From Bacillota bacterium (GTDB lineage: Bacteria > Bacillota > Sulfobacillia > RBS10-35 > JAJYVN01), in contig JAJZZC010000024.1 in the NCBI GenBank assembly GCA_021797775.1, positions 1-37,058 on the forward strand: DNA of 37,058 nucleotides, written 5' to 3'. The notes under the pieces are model-generated. The model was not told the origin of the DNA, ran no database searches, and was given only the letters and a program-made list of their open reading frames with translations. Below, piece by piece: positions 17,072-24,848 of the stretch. The stretch's first letter is position 1; every line of letters begins with the position of its first letter. A program made the translations under genes and the position numbers.

Positions 17072-17558
17072 ACCACCCCCGCGTCACCGGGTGTGGCGGA
17101 CCCAGGAGCCGCCGGCCCCGCACGTAGAAGAAGGGGGTGCCGCGTCCACCACGATGGGGCGCAGCGCCGCGATCCTCCCGCCGGCCGTGGTCGCGCTCGT
17201 CATCCGGGGACTGGCGCAGGGCCCCCCGCATCCCCCTGCGCCTGGGATGAAGGGCCGGTTGGCGGCGGCGGCACAGGCCGAGCCCCCGCGTCCTCCCACG
17301 CTTGAGATAGACTCCTGTCCCGGGGGGTGCCTGCCAGGGCGGACTCGTGGGCGGCACGGGACCCGCCGAGGCAGCGCGTCCGTGGCGAGGCAGGTCTCTA
17401 GGGCGTCCCTGGCACCTGAGGCTGGTGATGGCCAGCGAAGTTGCAGGGCCCGCCGGCCCGGCCGCTCGGACGCGGCGGAGGATGGCGCGCGGGCCGGCCA
17501 AGAGCACCACCCGTGGTCCGCGTTTCCGACTCGGCTGGGACCCTGGCCCCAAGCCCCC
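17072..17558. other. Intergenic, weak relics only
   Basis: No gene. On the minus strand near 17110-17160 one frame carries GTPFFYVRGRRLLG, which recalls the DGTPFFYLGDTAWELF element of the GH140-like protein at 24849; this may be a remnant of a related gene but is too short to assign. Confidence 0.3.
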
Positions 17559-17587
17559 TTGCCCATCCCGGGCTGCCCCCGCATACT
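17559..17587 (+). promoter_or_regulatory. Sigma70-type promoter for the MFS gene
   Basis: TTGCCC (17559-17564) and CATACT (17582-17587) are separated by exactly 17 bases. The predicted transcript would start near 17594, just before the GTG candidates of the transporter, leaving a very short leader. Confidence 0.5.
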
Positions 17588-17617
17588 GCAGCGCATGTGA
17601 CTGCAGGGGGTGTTCCG

Positions 17618-18850
17618 GTGGAGGGCGGTGCTCGCCCGCGGCAGCCCGCCCGGGACGGCGGGGCCACGGCGGCGGCGCGCATCGGCGCCTCGCTGCGCAC
17701 CCCGCTGGCCGCGCTGGCCGGCGCCGTCTTCGCGATGCACATCGGCATGGGCATGCAGGCCACGGCCTACACCAACTTCGCCGTCCAAGACCTGCACATC
17801 AGCGCGGCCCAACTCGGGCTGGTGGAGGCCATCCGCGAGAGTTCCGGCCTCCTCTGCTTCCTGGTCATCGGGCTCGCCGCGCGCCTGGCGCTGCAGCGCC
17901 TGGCCACCTTCGCCCTGGCCCTGGAGGGCGCCGGCATGATCCTGCTCGGGTTCGCGCACGGTATCCCCTCGCTGATCGTGGCGTCGTTCGTCTGGGGCGT
18001 GGGCTTCCACACCTTCGCCCCGATCAGCCCGTCGCTGACCCTGCGGCTGGGCGGCGACCACGCCCAGCGCGCCGGGCTCCTCGGCCGCCTCAGCGGCCTC
18101 TCTTCGGTCGCCGGCCCGATCGGCACCTTCGCCGTCCTCGCGCTGGTGCCGCTGCTCGGCCTGCGGGGGGTGTTCGCGCCCGCCGGGGCCTTCTGCCTGG
18201 TCGGCGCGCTCTGCATGCTCGGTGTCCGCAGCCAAGAGCACGGCCAGCGGCCGCGCTTCGTCGTGCGGCGGCGCTACCTGCCCTACTACGTCCTCACCCT
18301 GGTCGACGGCGCCCGCAAGCAGATTCTGATCACCTTCGTCGTCTTCGCCGTCGTCAGCGTCTACCACGCCTCGGTCGTGACGGTGGGCCTTTTCTTGCTG
18401 GCGAGCAGCGTCCTGACGACTGCCGCGGCGCCCTATGTGGGGCGACTCATCACCCGGTACGGGGAGCGCGCCGTCCTCGCCGTCAGCAGCGCGCTGCTGA
18501 TTCCGATCTTCATCGGGTACGGCCTGGCCCGCTCCGAGGCGGTGATGATCGCCCTCTACATCGTCGACAACGCGATTTTCACGAGCAACGTCGCGCTCAC
18601 CACCTGGGTGAGCCGCACCGCCCCGCCGGAGGACGTGCCGGCGACCCTGGCGGCGGGGACGACGACCAACCACGTCTCGTCCGTGTTGGTGCCGCTGGTG
18701 GCGGGGTTCCTCTGGACCGTCGTCGGCTACCACGCGATCTTCATCGGCGCCGCGGGCATCGCCGTCCTCAGCTTGGTGCTGACGCTCCGGCTCGTGCCGG
18801 GCAGGGACCGCGCCGAGCCGGCGGCCGCGCCGCTGGTCCTGGCGGAGTGA
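17618..18850 (+). CDS. MFS transporter
   Basis: A 410-residue integral membrane protein with twelve predicted helices and a central cytoplasmic loop (RSQEHGQRPRFVVRRRYL) dividing two six-helix bundles. The first helix (TPLAALAGAVFAMHIGMGMQ) and the inner loop after helix 2 fit the major facilitator superfamily. The second half begins LPYYVLTLVDGARKQILITF, a feature of MFS proteins of unassigned substrate. GTG 17618 is preferred since GGGGG lies seven bases upstream; GTG 17597 would add seven residues and make a nearly leaderless transcript. The protein is complete. It stands alone and its substrate cannot be predicted; efflux or sugar uptake are both possible. Confidence 0.9.
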   Translation: MEGGARPRQPARDGGATAAARIGASLRTPLAALAGAVFAMHIGMGMQATAYTNFAVQDLHISAAQLGLVEAIRESSGLLCFLVIGLAARLALQRLATFALALEGAGMILLGFAHGIPSLIVASFVWGVGFHTFAPISPSLTLRLGGDHAQRAGLLGRLSGLSSVAGPIGTFAVLALVPLLGLRGVFAPAGAFCLVGALCMLGVRSQEHGQRPRFVVRRRYLPYYVLTLVDGARKQILITFVVFAVVSVYHASVVTVGLFLLASSVLTTAAAPYVGRLITRYGERAVLAVSSALLIPIFIGYGLARSEAVMIALYIVDNAIFTSNVALTTWVSRTAPPEDVPATLAAGTTTNHVSSVLVPLVAGFLWTVVGYHAIFIGAAGIAVLSLVLTLRLVPGRDRAEPAAAPLVLAE

Positions 18851-18950
18851 GGGGGCGGGGTGGGCAAGGGTGTGGGCCTTCGTGCTCGAGGCGCCCGCCG
18901 CGCCCTCAAGGCGAGCGCACAGCGGTTCGCGTGCGCATCGGGCACCCGGC

Positions 18951-19115
18951 TCAGGGTGGATGGCGGCGACGGCGTTCCTCCAGGGCTCGCGCCAGCAGCA
19001 CATCGTCTCGCGCCCCGCGCAGAGACGACTCCCGTGGGTCTAGCGCGTCATGACCGCGCCCACGCAATCTCTCGCTCAGGTGCCTGGGGACGCACTCGTC
19101 AACGAGGAACCGCAT
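18951..19115 (-). pseudogene. DUF5615 PIN-like toxin, C-terminally truncated
   Basis: ATG 19115 starts MRFLVDECVPRHLSERLRGR, the N-terminal strand and acidic residue of DUF5615 (PIN-like) toxins. It continues through DDVLLARALEERR and stops at 18951 after 54 residues. Family members run to about 110 residues with a TxDRDF element that is missing here. It overlaps the upstream DUF433 gene by 17 bases, the standard coupling of this toxin-antitoxin pair. The catalytic half is lost, so it should be inactive as a nuclease. Confidence 0.75.
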
Positions 19116-19326
19116 GGTACCTGCCCTCGGCGATCTCGGCCGCGGCGAGAGCGAGACAGGCTCTGACCTGCTCCTCCGTCAATGCGTAGGCCGCGCAGAG
19201 GCCCTCCACGCGCTCCCCGGCAGCCAGGGCCCCAAGCACCACGTCGACCGGCACCCGCGTGCCCCGGATCACGGGCTGCCCCCCGCGCACCGCCGGATGG
19301 ATCGCGATGTGGTCCTCCCAGCGCAT
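19099..19326 (-). CDS. DUF433 antitoxin-like protein
   Basis: A 75-residue protein beginning MRWEDHIAIHPAVRGGQPVI, then RGTRVPVDVVLGALAAGERV and a helical tail TEEQVRACLALAAAEIAEG, the complete DUF433 (VapB-like, winged-helix) layout. ATG 19326 follows a GGAGGG run closely and marks the conserved start; the longer frame upstream has no family support. DUF433 proteins are DNA-binding antitoxins for DUF5615 PIN-like toxins and autoregulate their operon. Its toxin partner downstream is truncated, leaving a probably orphan antitoxin. Confidence 0.88.
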   Translation of the reverse strand: MRWEDHIAIHPAVRGGQPVIRGTRVPVDVVLGALAAGERVEGLCAAYALTEEQVRACLALAAAEIAEGRYHAVPR

Positions 19327-19562
19327 GCCCTCCACCCCCGGCACTGTACGCGTTAGGCGGCCACGAGCCGATCGACCTCGGGCGTGACGGCAACCTGTGG
19401 GCGCCGCTGCCGGGGCTGCCACGTGGAGCCAGGGTCAGCCCGGGGCACCGTGCCTGGCGTCCCAGCGGACAGTGGGCCAAGCGCGGTGCCGTGTCGGCCC
19501 GCACGCGTCGCGGCGAGAAGCGCCGTGCGTTACGACCGCCCACCGCATGGCCCTACAGCCGC

Positions 19563-19626
19563 GATGAAGCAGGAAGCTCCGAGCAGGAAACCGGCCGCGC
19601 CAGCGGTCGGGAACACAATGCCATGA
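19563..19626 (+). mobile_element. TnpB C-terminal tail remnant (IS200/IS605)
   Basis: MKQEAPSRKPAAPAVGNTMP then TGA matches the tail of the tnpB reading at 1-108. Sequence after the stop (ATGAGAGGATCGGCTG) also matches the region after that copy. Upstream to about 19350 the same frame has a cysteine-containing stretch but no recognisable catalytic part, so only the element's extreme right end survives. Confidence 0.6.
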
Positions 19627-19649
19627 TGAGAGGATCGGCTGTGAGATGC

Positions 19650-19676
19650 TGCCCGGGCGCCGCGGTATCCCGGGCA
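19650..19676 (+). repeat. Hairpin beyond the tnpB remnant
   Basis: TGCCCGGG and CCCGGGCA form a perfect 8-bp stem with an 11-base loop, 24 bases after the tnpB tail stop. It may be the right-end hairpin used by the IS transposase, or a terminator lacking a U tract. Confidence 0.4.
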
Positions 19677-19920
19677 GGAACTCCCGCGCGCGGGTGGGAA
19701 GCAGCGCTGCGCAGGCGGCATATCGCGATCGCCTGGTCCGGGGGGCGTCTGGACCGCGCCGGCCAGCGCCCGGTCGCGGCGCGCTGGCCGCGGTCGCTGG
19801 GGAACCACCGGTGCGCCGCCGTGCCAGGCTAACCCCATCGGGAACCATCGGCCACGGTGGCGGTCGTGGTGGACCTTCCGGCGCGCGTGTCCCCACGACC
19901 CCTCGCAAGGAGGCCGTCCC

Positions 19921-20820
19921 GTGTTCGTCTCGCCCTTCTCCGCTCCCGGCCTGTGGCTGCGCGGCAACCTCCACGGCCACACCACCGAGTCCGACGGCCG
20001 CTTCACGCCGGCCCAGTATGCGGCGGCCTACCGTGCGCGCGGCTACGACTTCGCCGCCGTGACGGACCATGGGAAGATCACCGACATGGGCGCCTTCGCC
20101 GACCGGGACTTCGCCTGGGTTTCCGGCGTCGAACTCGACGGCCCGGAGCCCGCGCCGTTCGGCCACCACGTCGTGGCGCTGGGCCTGGACGGCCTGCCCC
20201 CGCGTGGATCCCGGGCGGGGCTGCAGGCGACGGTGGACGCGATCCGTGCCCGCGGTGGGCTCGCCATCGTGGCGCATCCCTACGAGACGGGATTGACCTC
20301 CGCGCAGCTGCTGGCCGCCGACGGCTACCTGGGAATCGAGGTTTGGAACACGCTGAGCGTGGTGGGTTGGGGCAAGGGCGTCGCCACCGTGCAGTGGGAC
20401 GAGATGCTGCAGGCCGGCCGCTTGGTCGCGGGCCTGGCCACGGACGACACCCACCAGCGGGAGGGGCGGGCGGACGACCTCGGCCGCGGCTGGGTGGTGG
20501 TGCGCGCAACGGAGCGCACCCCGGGCGCGATCCTCCGGGCGCTGGCGGCGGGCTGCTTCTACGCGTCCACCGGTCCGCGGATCCACGACTTCCGGGTGGA
20601 GCGGGGCGCGGACGGGGTGTGCACGGCGTCGGCGCGCTGCTCGCCCTGCCGCTACGTGCACTTCCTCTGCGACCGCGGCCTGGGACGGACCGCCGCCGCC
20701 CAGGACGGCGGGGAGATTGGTGAGGCGCAATGGCGCCTCCATCCCTCGGCCACCTACGTGCGCCTGCAGTGCGTGGATGCGGTCGGCGGCACCGCCTGGA
20801 GCCATCCCGTGGCCCTCTGA
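19921..20820 (+). CDS. PHP-domain metal-dependent hydrolase
   Basis: A 299-residue protein with the full PHP metal-site set. It has HGH at residues 18-20 followed by TTESDG, VTDHGK with Asp49-His50, Glu71 in GVELDG, His119 in AIVAHPYE, and DDTHQ at 175-179. PHP proteins without polymerase domains hydrolyse phosphoesters, histidinol phosphate being the classic case; this short CehA-like type is of unknown substrate. GTG 19921 has AAGGAGG ideally placed nine bases upstream. The C-terminus (residues about 220-299) is a small beta-rich extension. It stands alone between a tnpB remnant and the DUF4838 gene transcribed toward it. Confidence 0.9.
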   Translation: MFVSPFSAPGLWLRGNLHGHTTESDGRFTPAQYAAAYRARGYDFAAVTDHGKITDMGAFADRDFAWVSGVELDGPEPAPFGHHVVALGLDGLPPRGSRAGLQATVDAIRARGGLAIVAHPYETGLTSAQLLAADGYLGIEVWNTLSVVGWGKGVATVQWDEMLQAGRLVAGLATDDTHQREGRADDLGRGWVVVRATERTPGAILRALAAGCFYASTGPRIHDFRVERGADGVCTASARCSPCRYVHFLCDRGLGRTAAAQDGGEIGEAQWRLHPSATYVRLQCVDAVGGTAWSHPVAL

Positions 20821-21419
20821 CCCGGGTGGGTGCGGACGCTGGGCGGTGGGGCTGCCGCGGCGAGGATGGCGCGGCGCGCAGGCGGGCGCCACGCGCGCAC
20901 CCCGAAACGGGGCGCAGGTGTGGCCCCTTCAGGCCTGCGCGGGCCCGGGCCTGCCGCCACAGGCGCCAAAACCGTGGCCCACACGCCGCTCGGCAGCCGA
21001 TTGGCCGCGATGCGCGTTCGTGCGCTGGGCCGCGCGCCGCCCGTCGTTGTTCCCAAGGCCGCCATGGCGGCGGGCCGGCGGCACGCGGCATGAAAACGCG
21101 GGCGGGTGTTGGCGACGGCGCTTGGTAGCCAGCGGCGTGCCCAGGGTGGTGGGCCCTCCGCCGCCTGGCTCTGCCCGCGGCGGCCCGCCCGCCGCAGGCA
21201 GAGCACGACCGTTCCAGGGACGTCGGCGGCCGCCGGTTCGGGAGCGTCGCGCCGTCACGGCCCGCGGCCCGTGCGCCTTGACCGCGTCCACGGTAGGGGA
21301 TCGCGTGGGGCAGATGGGGGACCGGGGACCGCCCGCGCGCCTGCCCCGCGGCCGGGGCGTGCGTTCGCCGCGGCGGCGACGTGCCGGGGCGCCGTCCCCG
21401 CGGCGAACGTCCCGGCCCG
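20821..21419. other. Intergenic between convergent genes
   Basis: About 600 bases between the PHP and DUF4838 stop codons. Open frames in all phases are composition artefacts rich in Arg, Pro and Ala. No hairpin with a U tract and no repeat was identified. Confidence 0.4.
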
Positions 21420-23849
21420 CTACCCCTCCGCCTGACCGCCGGTGCCCCTCCCCGTATGGGCCTGCCAGCGCTGTCCCAGGGAGATGCTCTCACCGGGCGG
21501 GACGGGCCGTTCCACGCCCACGCACGCGACGCTCCAGCCCCAGGCGTGGGCTTCCACCTGCACCCGGTCCAGGGGGTCGTGCAGGCAGGCGAAGGTCAGA
21601 TCGCCCAAGCGGACCCGCCAGCCGCTGGTGTCCCGGGCCACGGCTTGGCCGGACAGGGCGGGATCCCACTCCGCCACTGTCCAGCGCCCACTCGGGTCCC
21701 GCCACTCCAGGCCCTCCACGGGCCCCTGGAGGCAGAAGCGCGGCCGGATCGCCAGGGTGTGCGGGACGGCATCGCCGTTCGCCGCGGTCGTAACCAGGCG
21801 GAGACCACCCGCGGCGTCCGGCACGATCTCTCTGCGTACCGCGATGTGTGCGTAGTGGTGCCAGGCCGCCATGCCCTGCAGGGTGGCGGTGACGACCAGC
21901 GGCCCGCCCTCGGCGCCCGCCTCCAGGGCGAAGGCCTCCGTGCGCCCGAGGTCGCCGGCGCAGGTCTCCTCGTAGCCCCGCGACGCGGGGTAGTCCGCGT
22001 CGTCCGGGACCGCTGGGGCGAACAGCGGGTGACCGTCGAAGGTCCCCGCCCCAATCCGGCCACCGAGGTCGGGCACGATGCGCAACTGCCACGCGCCGGC
22101 CCGCCAGGCCGGGGCGGCGTGCGAGGTGCAGAGCACCTGGGCCCGTCTGGTGAACTGCTCGATCGGGTGGGCCTCTCGCAGCGCCCGAATGCCCTGCCGC
22201 TCCAATTCGGCCAGGAACGTTGCCAAGGCTTGCGGCCGCTGTTCCGGGGCCAGGAAGCTCGGCCCGGACCCCTCCGGCGCGTGCGGCCGGATGGCGTCCC
22301 CCTCCAGGGAGAACACCGGCGGCATGGCGAGCCGTACGTAATCCAGCGAGAGTTGCAGGCGCCGCACCGCGGACCGCTCGCGGGCGTCGCCCGCCAGCTC
22401 CGCCGCTTCCCGCAGCGCCGCCCCCGCCGCCGCGACCACCCGGCCGGGCAGGTGCCCCGTCTGCACGGGACTGAACATGCGCACGTGTCGGTCGGGGTTC
22501 TCGGCTTCGGTTTGGATCCCATCGAAGTAGGCGCGCACGGGGCGGTGCGCGGCGGGGAAGACCCCGCGCAGGAACTCGTCCACCAGCGCCTCCGGGTCGA
22601 GCCCCGTGTCCCACAGCAGGCGCGCGAGGTAGTAGGCCCGCAGGGTCGACCACTCGCCGCCGCCGCCCTCCTCCAGATCCCCTTGGCAGAACACACTCTC
22701 CACCCCGCGCCGGTGGAACAGCGCGAGGTCGGCCGCGATCGCCGCGAAGTTGGGGAAGGGCATGAGGAAGTGGCTGAAGTTGGTGTGGTAGTCCCAGATA
22801 TGGAGCCTCGGCGCGATGCGGCTCCAGGCCTCCAGGCGCGCCGCGAAGGGCGCGTTGCGCGGGCAGGCCGTGATGGCGTGGCTCTCGCAGCTCGGTGACA
22901 TGTGGCAGAGGCGGATCGCCACGTTGGGCTCCGGGCGCAGGGTGCGCGGCGGGTCTTCGGTGTACCAGTACGCCAGGGTGTCGATGAGCCGGTCGGGGTA
23001 GTCGCGCGCCACCGCCCGGGCCACCGCGTTGACGAAGTGCAGCACGGGTCCCACCTGTGACCCCTCGCGCTGGACCAGCTCCTGGCAGCGCGGGCATTCG
23101 CACGCACCCAGCCAGTCGTTCTGCGAGACGGAGGCGATCCGCGCCGCCGGATCGGCGGCAAACCACGCCCGCACCGCGTCGGCGGCGATGGGGACGATGT
23201 CCGGGTTGGTGAGGCAGAGCTGGGCGAGCGTTTCGCGCCGACGCCCGTCGACGAGGGAGAAGTACTCGGGGTGCGCGGCGAAGTGCTGCTCCGGCGGCAC
23301 CAGTTGGTAGAAGGTGTGCACGAAGTGGGTGTAGCGCATGCCCCCGCCCCAGGCGGGACCCAGGCCGCGGGCGCAGAATTCGCCGTTCAGGCGCAGGCGG
23401 GCGCTCCACGGCACGGCGAAGGCCTCGCGGTAGCCGACGTCGCGGACCGCGAAGGCCGGCCGTTGCTCCAGGTCGACGCCGGGCAGCAGCGCGGGCTCTG
23501 CCAACCGTGGGACGACCTCGACGTCGGCCGTGAGCCAGCGGAAGCCGAGCACGTCCTGCAGGTACGCGTACACGGCGTAGAGCGGGCCGCGTGTGCCCTG
23601 GCCCCACAGGTAGAGGCGATCCCCGCGCCGGGCCACCCGGCAGGCGTCGGGCGCCCGCGGTTCCGTTTCTCCGGGAGGCGGCACCCCGACCACAAACGCC
23701 GGCGGGCCGGCCGGATCAGCTGTCCGCACCAGCGGCAGTTCCGGGGCTCCCGCCCGGGCAAGTGCCCCGCGTAACTCATGGGCCGCCGTGAGGGCGGCCG
23801 GGGCCGCGTCGTCGGGGACCACGATGGCGGACGCGAGCGCGTCGCGCAT
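21420..23849 (-). CDS. DUF4838 glycosidase-like protein (GH20/GH67-type architecture)
   Basis: An 809-residue protein. Residues 1-140 form the N-terminal alpha/beta domain seen in GH20, GH67 and GH115 enzymes (SAIVVPDDAAPAALTAAHEL, LWGQGTRGPLYAVYAYLQDV, GFRWLTADVEVVPRL). The TIM-barrel DUF4838 domain follows with FAAHPEYFSLVDGRRRETLA, SVSQNDWLGACECPRCQEL, TLAYWYTEDPPRTLRP and HIWDYHTNFSHFLMPFPN. Residues about 600-809 are a C-terminal beta-sandwich. No signal peptide is visible, suggesting cytoplasmic action on an imported oligosaccharide. ATG 23849 follows GGGGGTGAT. Glu/Asp catalytic residues cannot be assigned with confidence. A paralogue reduced to its two ends lies at 26731-27325. Confidence 0.88.
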   Translation of the reverse strand: MRDALASAIVVPDDAAPAALTAAHELRGALARAGAPELPLVRTADPAGPPAFVVGVPPPGETEPRAPDACRVARRGDRLYLWGQGTRGPLYAVYAYLQDVLGFRWLTADVEVVPRLAEPALLPGVDLEQRPAFAVRDVGYREAFAVPWSARLRLNGEFCARGLGPAWGGGMRYTHFVHTFYQLVPPEQHFAAHPEYFSLVDGRRRETLAQLCLTNPDIVPIAADAVRAWFAADPAARIASVSQNDWLGACECPRCQELVQREGSQVGPVLHFVNAVARAVARDYPDRLIDTLAYWYTEDPPRTLRPEPNVAIRLCHMSPSCESHAITACPRNAPFAARLEAWSRIAPRLHIWDYHTNFSHFLMPFPNFAAIAADLALFHRRGVESVFCQGDLEEGGGGEWSTLRAYYLARLLWDTGLDPEALVDEFLRGVFPAAHRPVRAYFDGIQTEAENPDRHVRMFSPVQTGHLPGRVVAAAGAALREAAELAGDARERSAVRRLQLSLDYVRLAMPPVFSLEGDAIRPHAPEGSGPSFLAPEQRPQALATFLAELERQGIRALREAHPIEQFTRRAQVLCTSHAAPAWRAGAWQLRIVPDLGGRIGAGTFDGHPLFAPAVPDDADYPASRGYEETCAGDLGRTEAFALEAGAEGGPLVVTATLQGMAAWHHYAHIAVRREIVPDAAGGLRLVTTAANGDAVPHTLAIRPRFCLQGPVEGLEWRDPSGRWTVAEWDPALSGQAVARDTSGWRVRLGDLTFACLHDPLDRVQVEAHAWGWSVACVGVERPVPPGESISLGQRWQAHTGRGTGGQAEG

Positions 23850-23910
23850 TGCGCATCACCCCCAGCACGAACGCCATGGTTCGGCTTCCCACCGCTCACC
23901 GCCTCCTTGC
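23850..23910 (-). other. Conserved leader of the DUF4838 gene, possible small upstream ORF
   Basis: About 60 bases upstream of the start are shared with the leader of the decayed copy (27326-27386). In both, a GTG opens the reading V[ST]GGKPN[HQ]GV[RH]AGGDA on the minus strand. In the decayed copy that reading ends TAATG, overlapping the next start; in the intact copy the stop is changed (CAATG). It could be a coupled leader peptide or the tail of a lost upstream gene. Confidence 0.4.
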
Positions 23911-24273
23911 CCGGGCGGCGTCAGGCGCAAGGGGGGCGTTCGACCGGAAGGCCCGGGGGCGCCGGGTGGCGCGGCCCCGCGCCAGAGGTCGGCAGGCGCT
24001 GTGCGCCGGCGAAGCCGCCCCGAGCGACCGGACGGTCCCCCCGTCGGTTCCGCCGTGTTCCAGGGCGTCTGACGTGGGTCGTCCTCGACCTGCGGCACGG
24101 GCACTCACCACGTGGACTGCCGCATACCTGCCGGCGCGTGCCCGGAATGCCGGGCGTGCGGGCGTAGTCCGGGTACGCCTGCGGAACCATCGCTGTCGAA
24201 CCTCGTAGGAACCTCGTCAGAACGAAAGGGAATTCGCGACTGGGGGCGAACCCCCTGGAGCGAGCGCGGAGAG
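23911..24273. other. Intergenic, nothing recognised
   Basis: No coding or structural signal could be supported between the DUF4838 leader and the methylase fragment. Confidence 0.35.
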
Positions 24274-24515
24274 GCGAGGCTCCTGTATGAGGACGGCATG
24301 GCGCGCGCCTTCGGCGAGTGTTGCCGCGTCTTGCGCCACGAAGGGGCGATGGTCATTGTCTCCGCCCATAAGGATCCGGCGCCATGGGAGACCTTGGCGT
24401 CGGCCATGATGCGGCCGGGGTTCACAGTCACAGCCTCATGGCCGATCGATACCGAGCTGGCGAACCGTACTCCCGCACAAACCCCTGCCGCTCTCGCGTC
24501 ATCCGTATGGCTGCC
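24274..24515 (+). pseudogene. DNA methylase fragment (DUF1156-type)
   Basis: The frame reads YEDGMARAFGECCRVLRHEG, then AMVIVSAHKDPAPWETLASA and FTVTASWPIDTELANRTPAQ with ALASSVWL, an excellent match to the conserved core following the catalytic region of DUF1156 zinc-ribbon adenine-specific DNA methylases (proteins of about 900 residues). Both ends are missing: there is no DPPY motif, no zinc ribbon and no C-terminal half. It is thus a fragment of roughly 80 residues left by deletion, lying just before the intact GH140-like gene. Confidence 0.75.
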
Positions 24516-24848
24516 TGGTGCTGGTGCCATAGACTGGACGTCTACGCGAATGTACGAAACCTTTCAAAGCGGACTACGCCGGCTCCGCTCTTGGGAGAAT
24601 GCTGCCTTCGCAGATGCGTTTGCTTTCCGGCCGGGCAGTGTCGGCGGCGGGGCACATGTGGTGAACGGGCATCCCCGCCCTCTGCCCAGGGGGTCCGCAG
24701 TGTGCTCCCGCGTCAGGGCGAGGCGCGCCACATCTCCGGCACCAGGCGGGCCAACGGGCCAGCCGAGCCGCGACCATGGTCGCGGCCAAAGGCGAACGGC
24801 ACCCCCCGTCGTACTGAGCGGCAGCCACGAGACGCGGGGGGGCTGGGG
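24516..24848. other. Gap with unidentified relic
   Basis: Following the methylase fragment, one plus-strand frame carries RMYETFQSGLRRLRSWENAA, which looks protein-like but is not assignable. The remainder is arginine/glycine-rich shadow sequence. Confidence 0.3.

Noticed and set aside
17084-19003. 639-codon open frame opposite the MFS gene
   Set aside because: It is the antisense shadow of the transporter, with low-complexity Gln/Asp/Arg composition and no domain.
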